A stretch of DNA of 64,000 nucleotides, from assembly GCA_036346245.1 (NCBI GenBank), contig CM070735.1, positions 13,060,651 through 13,124,650 on the forward strand. Direction: 5' to 3'. The translations under genes were made by a program, and so were the position numbers. Each line of letters begins with the position of its first letter. The stretch's first letter is position 1. This stretch comes from Bonia amplexicaulis (Eukaryota; Streptophyta; Magnoliopsida; Poales; Poaceae). The notes below the pieces were generated by a model. The model had not been told where the DNA came from. It saw only the letters and a list, made by a program, of their open reading frames with translations, and ran no database searches. Positions 43,889-56,221 of this stretch are shown in pieces.

Positions 43889-45156
43889 CCATTAATGACT
43901 TGTCCATGTGCCTAGCCAAGTCGAGGACGACTTTTTCTCATGGGAGGGAGAATAATATGAAAGACAATGTTGCAATGTATACATCTCATGGTTGCCATTA
44001 TATTAATTTGTTTGTGTGGAACAACGAAAATAACACGATAATTGATTAATACATATACCATGCATATGTGTTGTTTTTTTATCTACTATGCCTTCATATG
44101 TTCTTGATATGCTAAGCAAAAGAAGTGTTGATAACAAATATATATACCATACATATACGTTGTATTCTTTGCGTAGTACAATTTCAGGCTACCAAAAGCC
44201 GATGACGGCTTTTCTTGAAGAAGGGGAGGATGATGCGGATACGCACATGCTTAGCACTTTTCAGGCGAATACATTATTTAATTGGAAAGAAGTATTGAGC
44301 CGCATTAAATATTGTCAGGTGAATTTGTTTCTTAAGGAGTTTCTATCAATTGATGATGAACTTGGAATACTACATCATGCTATTATTTTATGTATTCTTA
44401 GGTATGATTTATGTGAAGACTTGGGAGAGCAAAAGGGAGGAGCACAAGGACTACAACTACAAGTTTTGGATAAGATTTTCAAGCCAAATTCGGACCTTCC
44501 ACGTGCTCAATCCAATTCAAACTCGGATTCAACTCAAGATTCAATTCGGATTCGGTTCGGGACAGCCTGACAAGCAGTTACTAAAAAGGCCATAACTTTC
44601 ACAAACGAAGTCCGATTCAGGTGTTCTTGTACTCGTTGGAAAGATAATTGCAAGGGCCACGCAATGGATCCAGCCCCACCTTCAAATTCGTCACGGATAA
44701 AAAGTTATGACCGAAACATGGTGATAGTTTAATTTTAGGTTTTTTCTTTTGTGTGAGTTTGTTTCCAAATACATGTAGAGATGAGTTAGAGTTGGTTTAG
44801 GACCTCTTGGCCAGCCATGAGGTGGAGAGGGAACTATATATTGAGGGTTAGGACCCTATTGTAAGGGACGACGTTTGAGAATAATGAATGTACTAAAGTT
44901 TATTCGAGTTTAGCATTGCTACCGAAGTTCCGTAGGGAATTAAGAGTGTTTTCTTCAATCAAGATCGTTTAGCCTTTCCGTTGGGAATTAGGTGCACGAT
45001 AGATCTTCGCTTGGTTGTCGGCAAAATCAACACGAGTGTGTTTTGGCAGATTAAAGAGTGTTCGTCCCTTGCATTGGCATTGGAGGATCATTACGATTCA
45101 TCAAGGCTCCCATGAGTATCCATCCTACGTCGAGAAGATAGGGCGACCCCGTATCA
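43886..45156 (+). mobile_element. Small non-autonomous LTR element, truncated copy (plus)
   Basis: 345 bp of internal sequence are followed by a purine tract (GAAGAAGGGGAGGA at 44217-44230) and a 926-bp LTR (44231-45156, TGATGCGG..CGTATCA). It is the same family as 46600-49891 but in the opposite orientation, with its 5' part missing. The break at 43885 is right at a (TA)n run. It carries a short conserved frame (LAKSRTTFSHGRENNMKDN), probably the tail of an ancestral polyprotein, and no pol. Confidence 0.85.
44231..45156 (+). repeat. LTR of the truncated element (3' LTR)
   Basis: It starts TGATGCGGATACGC and ends CGACCCCGTATCA, and is inverted relative to the LTRs at 46600-47521 and 48964-49891. 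Confidence 0.88.
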
Positions 45157-45389
45157 CAATTTCTTCATAACTTGACTCATATCAGCAATAGCACGTCTCA
45201 TACAACATATAACCAATGACCTAGGTCACAAATCATCCGATGACTCAAATTTTCAAAATCATTCATTTCTGCAAGCTGTCAAGAAAAATTTACAAATTTC
45301 AAATTTTCACTCTTCCAAAATGACAATTGTTCATCACAACACAACTATAGACCTTCTCACATGGTCCTTCAAGATTCAATTTGATCCAT

Positions 45390-46003
45390 GTAAAAGGAAA
45401 AAACAAATTGTTATCATCCTAATCAGGAAGATGTGGTAAGAAAAAGTATTTGGATAATGGACTTTGTCAACCTCGCACTTATGATTTTGCACATGCATAG
45501 TTTGTGGGATAAAAACAAAAGGTTTAATCCTTAATGATTTGATGAGTTCGGGAGTTGGCTTGAATATAGTGAGTCTAACGATATAACATATTGCTTTGTT
45601 GATTCTTGTTTAGGGACCGCAGAAGCTAGGTATAATGCATTTATTATAAATGGTTGGTCTTGTTGAAACAAAAAAGTCAAGCTAAATGAGAATGATAGCT
45701 TCTCCAACATACAAACTATTGGTGAGCTTTCTCCAAAAATGGTGGACACAAGTTAACATTTTTGCTATTCTTTGGTTTTATGGACTTTTGAAGCTACTAA
45801 TAGTATGCCCCATTGCCACTTCTACAATTGAGCGGTGCTTTTTAGCCATGAACTTGTGAAAATGTATTTCCGCAATCATATCAGCGATGACTTCACAAGT
45901 GATAGCTTTATTTGCTATGTAGAGAAACAAGAAACGAGGAAAGTTGCTAATGATGTTGTGGTTCATCACTTCATGAACTTGAGAGAATGTAGATATTTGA
46001 GGT
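45390..46003 (+). pseudogene. hAT transposase relic (C-terminal dimerisation region)
   Basis: At 45780-45850 one frame gives VCPIATSTIERCFLAMNL, the hAT C-terminal dimerisation motif (usually L-P-V-A-T..ERxFSA). After a stop and shift, 45855-46003 gives YFRNHISDDFTSDSFICYVEK, which is the next block of the same domain. Upstream homology is unclear; the start is an estimate. Stops and shifts show it is dead. Confidence 0.65.
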
Positions 46004-46204
46004 AATGTATTTACCTTCAGTTGATCATTCTACTATTTTTACTTGAAAATTTAAGTCATTTTTCTTATGATGTACAATGAAATGTTGATCATCTTTTGTT
46101 CGTGGTTTTATTCTTAATTCCATCACTTTGCTATAGTTTACCAATATTACTAGTGGTTTTCTCTTCATTTCGGTAAGTATTTTGATCATACAATTAACTA
46201 GTGG

Positions 46205-46310
46205 ACCATATCTTAAAAAGATACTCCGTTTAAAAGTTAGTTACTGTAGAAAAGCTAAAAAGCAGCTTTTAGAAATCGATAAGAATAAGGCCATAATTTA
46301 GTCGCATTTA
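46205..46310. mobile_element. MITE family A, partial copy 6
   Basis: It retains GTTTAAAAGTTAGTTACTGTAG and AAAGCAGCTTTTAGAAATCGATA, the right end of the family. Confidence 0.55.
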
Positions 46311-46599
46311 GACCAACTAGATTGCATGTAATTGTAGCTACTAGGACTCATGCATATCATCGACAATCTTGTCAGCAAGATCGGCAATCTGATTCAGATT
46401 TGTGATGAAATCTGATGCGGGGATCAACAAGCTTTAGACATAATCTATTCATGTTTGGGCCCTCGTAGCCTGAGTAACTGCCCTATTTTCCTTGGATTGA
46501 AAGCGTTTACAGGGGGTGTTTACAATGATCTTGATGATGGAAAGGGAGACTACTACAATCTAGCTTTGCTACTCAACACCAAATACATGGAGTCGTCGA
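46311..46599. other. Flank of the second small LTR element
   Basis: No gene or repeat terminus recognised in this short stretch. Confidence 0.4.
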
Positions 46600-47521
46600 T
46601 GATACGGGGTCGCCCGTTCTTCTCGACGTAGGATCAAGATACTCACGTGCATTTGATGAACCGTAGTGATCTCCCGTTGCCAATGCAAGAGTTAGCACTC
46701 TATAATTCGCCCAACCACACGTGCTGAACTTCACGACCACCGATGAAGTTCCATCGCGCTTCCAATTTCCAATGGAAAGGTTGAACGATCTTTATTGAAG
46801 AAAATCACTCCTAATTCCCTATGGAACTTCGCTAGCAATGCTAAACTCGAACAACCTTGTAGATTCATTATTCTCAAACGTGATCTCTTACAATGGGTGT
46901 CTAACCCTCAATATATAGTTCCCTCTCCACCTCATGGCTGGCCAAGAGGTCCTAAACCAACTACAACTCATCCCTACATGTATTTGGAAACAAACTCACA
47001 CAAAAGGAAAAAACTAAAATTAAGCCGTCACAATGTTTCCGTCATAACTTTTAATCCGTGATGAATTTGAAGTTGCGGCCAGATACATTGCGTATCCCTT
47101 GAAATTATCTTTCCAACGAGTACAAGAACACCTGAATCGGAGTCGGTTTGTGAAAGTTATGGCCTTTTTAGTAACTGCCTGTCAGGCTGTCCCGAACTGA
47201 ATCCGAATTGAATTTTGAGTTGAATCCGAGTTTGAATTGGATTGAGCACTTACGAGATCCGAATTTGGCTTGCAAAACTTATCCAAAACTTGTAGTTTAA
47301 GTCCTTATGCTCCTCCTTTTTGCTCTCCCAAGTCTTCACATGAATCATACCTAAGAATACATAAAATAATAGCATGATGTAGGATTCCAAGTTCATCATC
47401 AATTAAGAGAAACTCCTGAAGAAACAAATCCACCTGACAATATTTAATGCGGCTCAATACTTCTTTCCAGTGAAATAATGTATTTGACTGAAAAGTGCTA
47501 AGCTTGTGCGTATCCGCATCA
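46600..47521 (-). repeat. 3' LTR of the small LTR element
   Basis: 922 bp, plus-strand TGATACGGGGTCGCCC..TATCCGCATCA. Easily aligned with 48964-49891 throughout. Confidence 0.9.
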
Positions 47522-48963
47522 TCCTCGGCTTTTTGTAGCCTGAAATTGTACTAAGCAAAGAATACAACGTATATGCATGGTATATATATTTGTCATCAAC
47601 ACTTCTTTTGCTTAGCATATCAAGAACATCTGAAGGCGTAGTAGATAAAAAGAACAACACATATGCATGGTATATGTATGAATCAATTATCGTGTCATTC
47701 TCGTTGTTCCACACAAACAAATTAATATAACGGCAACCATAAGATGTATACATTGCAACATTGTCTTTCATATCATTCTCCCTCCCATGAGAAAAAGTCG
47801 TCCTCGACTTTGCTAGGCTTATGGACAAGTCATTCATGGGCCAAACCAAATTAAGTTGTTCAAATATGGGGGAGAATTTTTAGTTCCTTCCATGCTTCAA
47901 CTGCGCTACTCTCATTATTTGTACATGATTGTATATTAAAGGATGAATAAGTAGGCTGAAGAAATCTTTTGAAACATGCAGCATTATTGTTGAAACACAT
48001 CTCATTGTGATCATGGTATGGCACAAAAGATTGTTTATCCAAAATATGCAATTTCAATTCAGCAAGCTTATCACATGTAATGCATATTCGGTAAACATAA
48101 AACTTATCATCTATACCATAATTTCTAATCAAATTGAACTTATATGTATATGCATAGGTACTAACTAGTGATTTTAAACATGAAATTTCAGCAACATTCT
48201 CAATCACACTAGATAGCTCTTTAGGATCATCAAACACGAAATAATATAAAGAGTCATCAGGAGATATTCTCGTAATAACTTCCTTATGAGTAATCAATTC
48301 CACATTATGTAAATTGAGCAAAGAAATTTCAGAACATGGAATTTTCATTCGTATATATATATGAGTTCTCACAAGTACTCACCGTTTCACAATTAATTTC
48401 AGCACCAATATTGTTACCTTTATTGTTCTCCTCAATTAATGTAGGTGTTATAGGTATTAAATCATCATGATGTAACAACGGGGCAGCAAATACTTCATCT
48501 TTAACTATGATTATCTCCTCATCGTTTATCTCCAATGGTGGCAATTGTTGAACATTTGGCTCCTCTTCTTTAATATCAACCTGTACAATGTGAGGAACAA
48601 CACTAGAAGTGGATATTAATGTGTATCTTCTACTTCTCTCTTTTCTTTTGCTGTATCTCTCAAACTCTCAGTTTGGAAGCTCTCAAACTCACATATGGTG
48701 GAATCACACAGCTCGCTCTTTTTAACACTCTCACTCAATTTGGCTATGTGGCTCTCATTCTCAACTGGGTTTTGATGCATCTCAATTGTTGTATGTATCA
48801 TTGGGATAGCAAAAGATGTCTCCTTTACCGCAGGGAAAGTCCCATGCTCGGTCATCTTCTCATGTGTCACACTAGTGGAACCATAAGAGCTGAAGTATGG
48901 ACATGGATTGAACCGTGATGTACGTCTCTCCATAAGTCTCTTCTCTTGATGTTGTAAAGTTAA
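47522..48963 (-). pseudogene. Internal reading frames of the small LTR element, unknown protein
   Basis: On the minus strand, 48616 to about 48920 begins MERRTSRFNPCPYFSSYG; 48329-48544 begins MPPLEINDEEIIIVKDEV; 47860-48372 contains DDSLYYFVFDDPKELSSV and ICITCDKLAELKLHILDK; and 47522-47849 contains MNDLSISLAKSRTTFSHGR. The second and third pieces overlap in different frames at a short TA run near 48355, suggesting a slippage break. I recognise no domain apart from the last piece, which resembles the tail of gypsy polyproteins. Acidic, without Cys/His knuckles. Confidence 0.55.
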
Positions 48964-49891
48964 TGATACGGGGTCGCCCGATCTTCTCGACGTAGGATGG
49001 ATACTCACGGGAGTCTTGATGAATCGTAATGATCCTCCAATGCCAATGCAAGGGACGAACACTCTTTAATCCGCCAAAACACACCCGTGTTGATTTCGCC
49101 GACCACCAAGCGAAGATCTATCGTGCACCCAATTCCCAACGGAAAGGCTGAACGATCTTGATTGAAGAAAATCACTCCTAATTCCCTATGGAACTTCGGT
49201 AGCAATGCTAAACTCGAACAAACTTTAGTAGATTCATTATTCTCAAACGTGGTCTCTTATAATGAGGGTCTAACCCTCAATATATAGTTCCCTCTCCACC
49301 TCATGGCTGGCCAAGAGGACCTAAACCAACTCCAACTCATCCCTACATGTATTTGGAAACAAACTCACACAAAAGAAAAAATCTAAAATTAAGCCGTCAC
49401 AATGTGTCGATCATAACTTTTAATCCGTGACGAATTTGAAGGTGGGGACAGATCGATTGCGTAGCCCTTGAAATTATCTTTCCAACGAGTACAAGAACAC
49501 CTGAATCGGACTCTGTTTGTGAAAGTTATGGCCTTTTTAGTAACTATCTGTCAGGCTGTCCCGAACCGAATCCGAATTGAATTCTGAGTTGTAACCGAGT
49601 TTAAATTGGATTGAGCACGTGGGAGATCGGATTTTGGCTTGAAAATCTTATCCAAAACTTGTTGTTTTAGTCCTTGTGCTCCTCCCTTTTACTCTCCCAA
49701 GTCTTCACATGAATCATACCTAAGAATACATAAAATAATAGCATGATGTAGTATTTCAAGTTCATCATCAATTAAAAGAAACTCCTTAAGAAACAAATTC
49801 ACCCGATAATATTTAATGCGGCTCAATACTTCTTTCCAATTAAATAATGTATTCGCCTGAAAAGTGCTAAGCAAGTGCGTATCCGCATCAG
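48964..49891 (-). repeat. 5' LTR of the small LTR element
   Basis: 928 bp, partner of 46600-47521; on the minus strand it ends CGACCCCGTATCA. Confidence 0.9.
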
Positions 49892-50439
49892 TTAAGTAAT
49901 AATCCAAACTAGAATACTTTGCCTAAGTGCTGATCCAAAAGATTTAAGTGAAGTATATGAACGCACACGCAAAGATCAATGTGACTTGATGCAAACAAAG
50001 GAATGAGCTAAGTAGAGGCAATCTGAAATTAAAGATTAGATAGCTCGTTTTGCACCAAGTACTAGGAGAGACGATAGCCAATTGCAATGATATCAATGTA
50101 AGGACACAAGATTGCTCAAGAAATTAAATCACACAATCTGAATTTATGGACAAGGAACTCTCCCAAATTCGGCCATGTTTTTTTTCTTGTTTTCTTTTTT
50201 TTCAATTGTCCTTTTATTTGTAAAGGCCGAACTAGCTTTAATCTTTCGTTTGATTTTTTTTTGCGGGTCACAAATATTTAGCAAAGTGTAAAATACTCAA
50301 GAGTACCCCTAGATGCAATATTCAACAGCTAGTCTCAATTGATGAAAAAAATATCAGCAAGATTTTTTTTTGGATTTTGGATTGGACACAAAGATTAAGC
50401 TACTCAAATAAGCACGAACGATCAGCACCTAAACAAAAC
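49892..50439. other. Spacer between two LTR elements
   Basis: AT-rich, no coding region. Poly-T/A runs near 50,190 and 50,260. Confidence 0.4.
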
Positions 50440-53400
50440 TGGAATCCTCTGTGATAACACTGCATTATTCCCTGGATCAGTAGATAATGCTCACAGATAC
50501 AATGCTGCATCATTTCATACATAACGATCCATACATTACAATATCAGAGTTCAAATAGACCACGCCGGGTCGAGGTTCTGATGGGGCCATCGGGCCAAAT
50601 GTCTTACAACACATAAAGAACGGAAGCGGAAATGTACATAGCGTAGGGGCACAACTCGCCACAGGCAAGCGACTGGGTCAACTTGAGTACTCCCGCTATT
50701 AATCTGGCACCTGACTAATAACGGGTGCACCCACCAAAACTAGCCTGGTCAACCGGACTGAGGCGAGAGGAAAGACTATCGAAGCCTATTCTAATATCCA
50801 CCATCTTCATTGCCTTCGGTGTCCTGATCCTCATGGTAAGCGTAGTGCTCTTGATTCACCGTTTCTAAGTGGGGGGGGTTAAGAGCGAGGTGAGCACAAA
50901 CAACCGTGCTCCGCGAGCCAACACACAGGATGCATATAAATTTAGATGCAAGGCTAAACAAGGATAACTTGGGTTCTTTTATTTGCTTTAAGCGGTTATT
51001 GGAAATATCATAGCATAAAAGTTCCTATGATCTAGCATTTTTCAAGAACCTATGATTTGATAATTTAAAAGCGTGCAATAGTTTATAATGAGGTAGGTTC
51101 CATCCACCAATGCTTACTTTTACTAGGATTTTTACTTCTACCGTAGTACCAACACTGGAGTACATCCCTCAGAAAAATTTATCAAAGTCAGGTTACATCC
51201 ACCTAACAGATTTTATTTCCCAACCTCAAAATTTTTTGAAATAGAACTAACTCGAGGAAGATTTCCATGTCTGCCCTTGACCGTGGGCACGGCTATTTGA
51301 ATAGTTGTATATACTCTGCAGAGACTGTACATCTTTACCCACAAGAGATAATCGTCTCGATAGTCCTACATGATGCCTTAGACATGCAGATCGAGAAAAT
51401 ATCACGAGGCCTTTACAATACCTTGCACTCTAGTATATCACTCCTATGGGGTTACTTCCATAGGTTGTGCGGGATGTCTACCATAGGTTAGCGTAGTCGG
51501 ACTCCACTATCTACATACGCTACCCTAGGCAACTTCACCTACATCCGGTGTCCCGTTCCAAGTGGGGCTTTTATTACCCACCTACACACTTTCTCCGTGA
51601 GATGACTAGAGTGTTCAGTAAATTATTTAGCCAAGCCTGCAATATGCCAGCTTGTGGTTGTACTATTATACACGGAGGGTCCACACAGGATTAAGTCCTT
51701 AATTTGTCTGGGCGGTTCATTCCACAACCCCTGTGTTACATCCACACCCACCATTCCTACCTCCCGCCCAAACAGGTTTAGCAGATTTTAGGGTTTTGAG
51801 AAGCATAACACAAGTTAACATAAATAATCAGCCACGTACATCCCATGACTGTCCCAAAACTAGTTTTCCATGATTACAGGATGATTATCAGGGCTACTGA
51901 GGCCCTGGATTTCACAAGACTAGCATGGCAGTATTACGACTTATAACTACCTTAGTTATAGTTTATACCTAGGGCGACAATGATCATGTGAGTTCAAATG
52001 TTACTGGTGTGGTATGTTATTATGGGGTAAATACAGGGTCATTAGCTACCTTAGGAGTGACATACGTTTGCATATAAAGTAAAGCATGCAGATTTTCATA
52101 ATTTAAATGAACATAGTTTCACATAAAATATAGGCGTAAAATGATCAAAGTATTGACTCGCCTGGATCGAGAGCTTGGGGTTCTTGTGCTGCTTCAATCG
52201 GGGGCTCGCACACTTCTTCGAACTCTACTCGGAAGATTGAACCGGAAAAAATAGCACAAACGAGCAAAAGCAAATAAATACCAAGTACAATAAAACAAAA
52301 ATTCAAATGAATTCGAAATTGAACCAAACCAGTTCTATTAGATAGGTCATGAATTTAGAAAAATTTAGAAATTGGTTTCATTAAATTTGGAATTAGGGTT
52401 AGGAAGTTATGGTCCTTCAAAGTTTTGAGGTCCTGAAAATTCAGAAAATAAAAAGGGGAGAGAGAGTTTCTCTGACAGGTGGGCCCATGTTTTAAATTCA
52501 TTATTAACCGTTAACTGTTGGTTTAGCATCGTCATTAGTCACTTAATCTTCGCGCTTAATCTCCCCCTGCTCAGGCTCATCCCGGCCGCAAGGGAGGCGC
52601 AGCTGGCCGGCGGCGGAGGAGGCCCGGAGGTGCGGCGGCGCTGGTCAAAGATGGGTCACCCACCCCGACGCGCAACTCGGGGAGGATTGAATCGGCCAGA
52701 CCTTTGTCGGGCGGCGACGCAATGGCGGCGAGACAGGGAGAAGGGCGCCGCGACTCGTGCGGTTGGAGTTCGATTGCTCGCCATGGGAGCACCCACGGGC
52801 AGTCTTGAGCTCACCTAGGGCGTTGGCCGAGGTCGAGATGGAGCAGGGTGGGCTGGCGACGAGAGGGAGCTTGGCGGCGAGGATGGAAATGATGGCGGCT
52901 CGCTGTGGAGGGCGGCGGGGTCCGGCGCTGTGGGGGATGTGCTCGGGGTGCTCTCGAGATGATCCACGCACGATGAATTGGACTGAGATGCAGCGCTCCA
53001 CCGACGGGATCACGGCGCCGGACTCGGGGAAGATGGGCTCCGCAGGCGGTCTGCAGAGGGGGAGAAACCGATTAGACCGGGGAAGTGGGAGAGAAGGTAG
53101 TCGTGAGCATGAGGGAAGGCTAAAAAGGCTCCGGCGGCGACCGGTGGCGTCTGGAGGAGGGGTTTTGTCGGCGGAGCACTCCCGGCAGAGGAGGCGGAGG
53201 GGATTCCTCCGGTGGGCTTCGGTGGGGCGTGCGGCGAGGTAAACAACCCCTTTATAGAGGCCAGGAAGGAGTACCGGGGAGCATGGAGGCGTGGCGCCGT
53301 GCGCGCGGTGGCGTCATTGCCGTGCGGCCACAGTGCGGCGCGGCAGAGACGTACCACGGCGGCTCAGGGAGTAGGGAAGATGGCGCACGGCCGGGCGACA

Positions 53401-53751
53401 GGTGAAGCGTGTGGGAGACGTGCTGAAGGCGACTGAGGACGCGACAACACCGCAGCTGCTGCTCCTCGGCCGGCGGCGGCAAAGCGGCGGCGGCGGCAGC
53501 GGGGCGGTGCGGAAAATGAGGCGGGGAGGCGTGCCCAGGCGCCACTGGCGATGGCGGCAAGGTGAGGCGGCGTTGAAGACGAGGGTCGTCGCCGCAATTA
53601 CCGCCGCACGGTTGGTGGCGGAAGACGGCGGCGGCGGCAAGACAGAGGAGGAAGGGTGCTGCGCGGCGGAGGAAGAAGGGGCGCGCCGAAGGAATGGGCG
53701 GCATGATGGAAAGGGAGGAGAGATGGGCGGTAAAAAAATGGGGCCCTTAAT

Positions 53752-53783
<32 letters not shown>

Positions 53784-53786
53784 TAA

Positions 53787-53839
<53 letters not shown>

Positions 53840-54024
53840 CTAACTACTAATCTTTGTGGCATATTTTAACTTCTAGATTTTAAAAGATCATTTGAGATGC
53901 ACACCTTGGACTTTCTTTTTGAAAAGCAAAGAGGAAAAACAACGGAGAATAAATTCTTTTAAATTTTATTAACATAAGCTTGAAATTTTACAATAGAACG
54001 AAGCTTCGAAAATGGGGTGTTACA
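50440..54024 (-). repeat. 3' LTR of the gypsy element, 3585 bp
   Basis: On the minus strand it starts TGTAACACCCCATTTTCG right after the purine tract and ends GGATTCCA. The last 150 bp match 60237-60385. It contains a GC-rich block (52,560-53,720) whose open frames on both strands look like composition artefacts, or possibly captured exon-like DNA, and a microsatellite. The AT-rich half (50,600-52,500) has no recognisable features. Confidence 0.85.
53751..53836. repeat. (CA)n-(TA)n compound microsatellite
   Basis: A CA run is followed by two TA runs interrupted by TTAAATT, inside the 3' LTR of the gypsy element. Confidence 0.95.
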
Positions 54025-54025
54025 G

Positions 54026-54042
54026 ATCCTACCCCCCTTAAA
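54026..54042 (-). other. Polypurine tract of the gypsy element
   Basis: The minus strand reads TAAGGGGGGTAGGAT, immediately before TGTAACACC at the LTR start. Confidence 0.8.
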
Positions 54043-54066
54043 TTGAATCTCGACCCCGAGATTCTG

Positions 54067-54887
54067 CTATTCCGAGAAAAGAAAAGGAAAGTCGGCTCTG
54101 AGTTGATCCTCTCGCTCCCAGGTTGCCTCTCGCTCAAAGTGGTTGCTCCATTGGACCTTGCAGAGGCGAAAAGTCTGGCGTCTGGTTTTCTTCTCCATGA
54201 TGTCAAGAATCTTGATCGGATGCTCGGTAGGACGATCCTTTGCGACTCGATGGTTTCTCTTGAGGTCTCGTTCTTCGGGAACTCTGAGACACTTCTTGAG
54301 TTGAGAAACATGGAACACATTGTGCACATCGGATAGACTTGATGGTAGCTCCAATCGGTAAGCAACTTCTCCACACTTAGCAATAATAGGGAATGGTCCT
54401 ATATATCTCGGAGCAAGCTTGCCCTTCACTTTGAATTTGCGGATTCCTCGGAGGGGTGACACCTTAAGGTACACATCATCCCAAACTTATAATGTCAATT
54501 CTCTTCGACGGTTATCGGCGTAGCTCTTTTGTCTAGATTGAGCAGCTTGCAAGCGTTCCCTGATTAAGCGAACTTTTTCTTCCGCCTGCTTCAGAGTATC
54601 GGGTCCAAAAATGTACCCTTCTCCTGCTTCGACCAGGTGCAAAGGGTCCTACATTTTCGTCCATAAAGAGCTTCAAAAGGTGACATCTTGAGACTTGATT
54701 GATAGCTATTGTTGTAGGCAAATTTTGCATAGGGTAAACATTTCTCCCAATCTGAGGTGAACTCCAGAGCACAGGCTCGTAGCATATCCTCCAAAACTTG
54801 ATTTATTCTCTCGGTCTGCCCATCCGTTTGGGGGTGGTATGCGGTACTGAACGCAAGATGGGTCCCTAAAGCATCGTGCAGACTGGC
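54067..54887 (-). pseudogene. Gypsy integrase C-terminus with chromodomain-like end
   Basis: The piece at 54067-54474 holds KLAPRYIGPFPIIAKCGEVAY and NVFHVSQLKKC (GPY/F-type module), then EHPIKILDIMEKKTRRQTFR and WEREDQLRADFPFLF, the chromodomain-like tail. The piece at 54533-54794 keeps CALEFTSDWEKCLPYAKFAYNN from the end of the catalytic core. The two pieces are separated by stops and a shift. Confidence 0.85.
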
Positions 54888-55346
54888 CTAGAAATGCGAG
54901 GTGAATTGAGAACCTCGATCTGAGACTATCCTCTTAGGTACACCATGCAGACATATAACGCGAGCCATGTATAACTCAGCCAGATTGTCTCCCTTGTAGG
55001 TGGTCTTTACAGGGATAAAGTGGGCAACTTTAGTCAACCTATCGACTATTACCCATACAGAATCATATCCTGATTTGGTGTGAGGCAAACCAATTATGAA
55101 GTCCATTCTCACTTCTTCCCATTTCCACTGGGGAATCTGTAGGGGTTGGAGAAGTCCGGCAGGCTTCTGATGTTCCGCCTTGACCTTCTGGCATACGTCA
55201 CAACAGGCTACATACTCGGCGATATCCCTCTTCATACGAGGCCACCAATACAAAGTCTTCATTTCTTGATACATTTTTGTGCTGCCTGGGTGGAGAGTAT
55301 AAGCAGAGCTATGGGCTTCCTTGAGTATTAGGTCTTTGAGGTCTTT
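54888..55346 (-). pseudogene. Gypsy integrase N-terminal and core region
   Basis: The zinc-binding region ends with CCDVCQKVKAEHQKPAGLLQ; the core begins with MDFIIGLPHTKSGYDSVWVI and continues through VDRLTKVAHFIP to GVPKRIVSDRGSQFTS, giving the first two catalytic Asp residues. It ends in a stop before the third catalytic residue. Confidence 0.88.
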
Positions 55347-56221
55347 CTAGTGGGGAACAAAAAGACGCTTCCCATACCATAGAATTCCTTGTTCATCTGG
55401 TATTAATTTTTGGGCTTTCCCTTGGGTCATGAGACGTTGGAACCTCTGTACTCCAGGGTGTTCCTTCTGGGCTGCCTTGATTTGCTCTTCCAGAGTCGGG
55501 TGCACTTCCATGGCAGCTAGAGTACCATGCTCTACTATTTCCAGATTAAGGGCTTCAAACTCTCTACAGAGCTCAGGTTGCAATTCTTCCACCATGAGAT
55601 TGTTGCAGTGGGGTTTGCGACTTATAGCATCGGCTACCACATTAGCCTTTCCAGGGTGATAGTGGACGTCCAAATCATAGTCCTTAATTAACTCCAACCA
55701 TCTTCGTTGCCTCAGGTTGAGGTCAGTTTGAGTGAAGATGTACTTGAGACTCTTATGGTTCGTATAAATGTTGCAGTGGTTCCCAATCAAGTAATGTCAC
55801 CAAATTTTCAAGGCATGCACTACTGAAGCTAGCTCCAAATCATGAGTCGGGTAATTGTCCTCATGAGGACGGAGCTATCTGGAAGCATAAGCTACAACCT
55901 TTCCTCCTTGCATGAGCACACAGCCTAGGCCTTGGCACGATGCATCACAATACACTTCGAAATCTTTGCGTATGTCTGGCAGAACTAGCACAGGGGCTGT
56001 GGTCAATCTTTTCTTTAGTTATTGGAAACTCTTTTCACAAGCTTCCATCCACTCATACTTCTTCTCTTTCTTGAGTAGGCTTGTCATTGATCTGGATATC
56101 TTGGAAAAACCTTCTATGAAGCGTCGGTAGTATCTGGCTAGACCCAGAAAACTACGCACTTCGGTGACTGAGGTGGGTTGCTTCCATTCTAAAACTGCTT
56201 CCACCTTGGAGGGATCGACTG
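55347..56221 (-). pseudogene. Gypsy RNase H region and end of reverse transcriptase
   Basis: The piece at 56019-56204 (EVRSFLGLARYYRRFIEGFS) is the end of the reverse transcriptase thumb region. The piece at 55347-55790 has YTNHKSLKYIFTQTDLN and ADAISRKPH, the C-terminal half of RNase H. Between them, stops and shifts interrupt the frame. Confidence 0.85.

Larger units (their letters stand above)
46600..49891 (-). mobile_element. Small non-autonomous LTR retrotransposon, complete copy (minus)
   Basis: Two LTRs of about 925 bp (46600-47521 and 48964-49891; TGATACGG..CGCATCA on the plus strand) flank only 1.44 kb of internal DNA. There is no reverse transcriptase, integrase or protease, so it depends on another element. 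The flanks GTCGA and GTTAA agree at three of five positions, at best a decayed target duplication. The purine tract seen in the truncated copy has been altered here. Confidence 0.87.
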
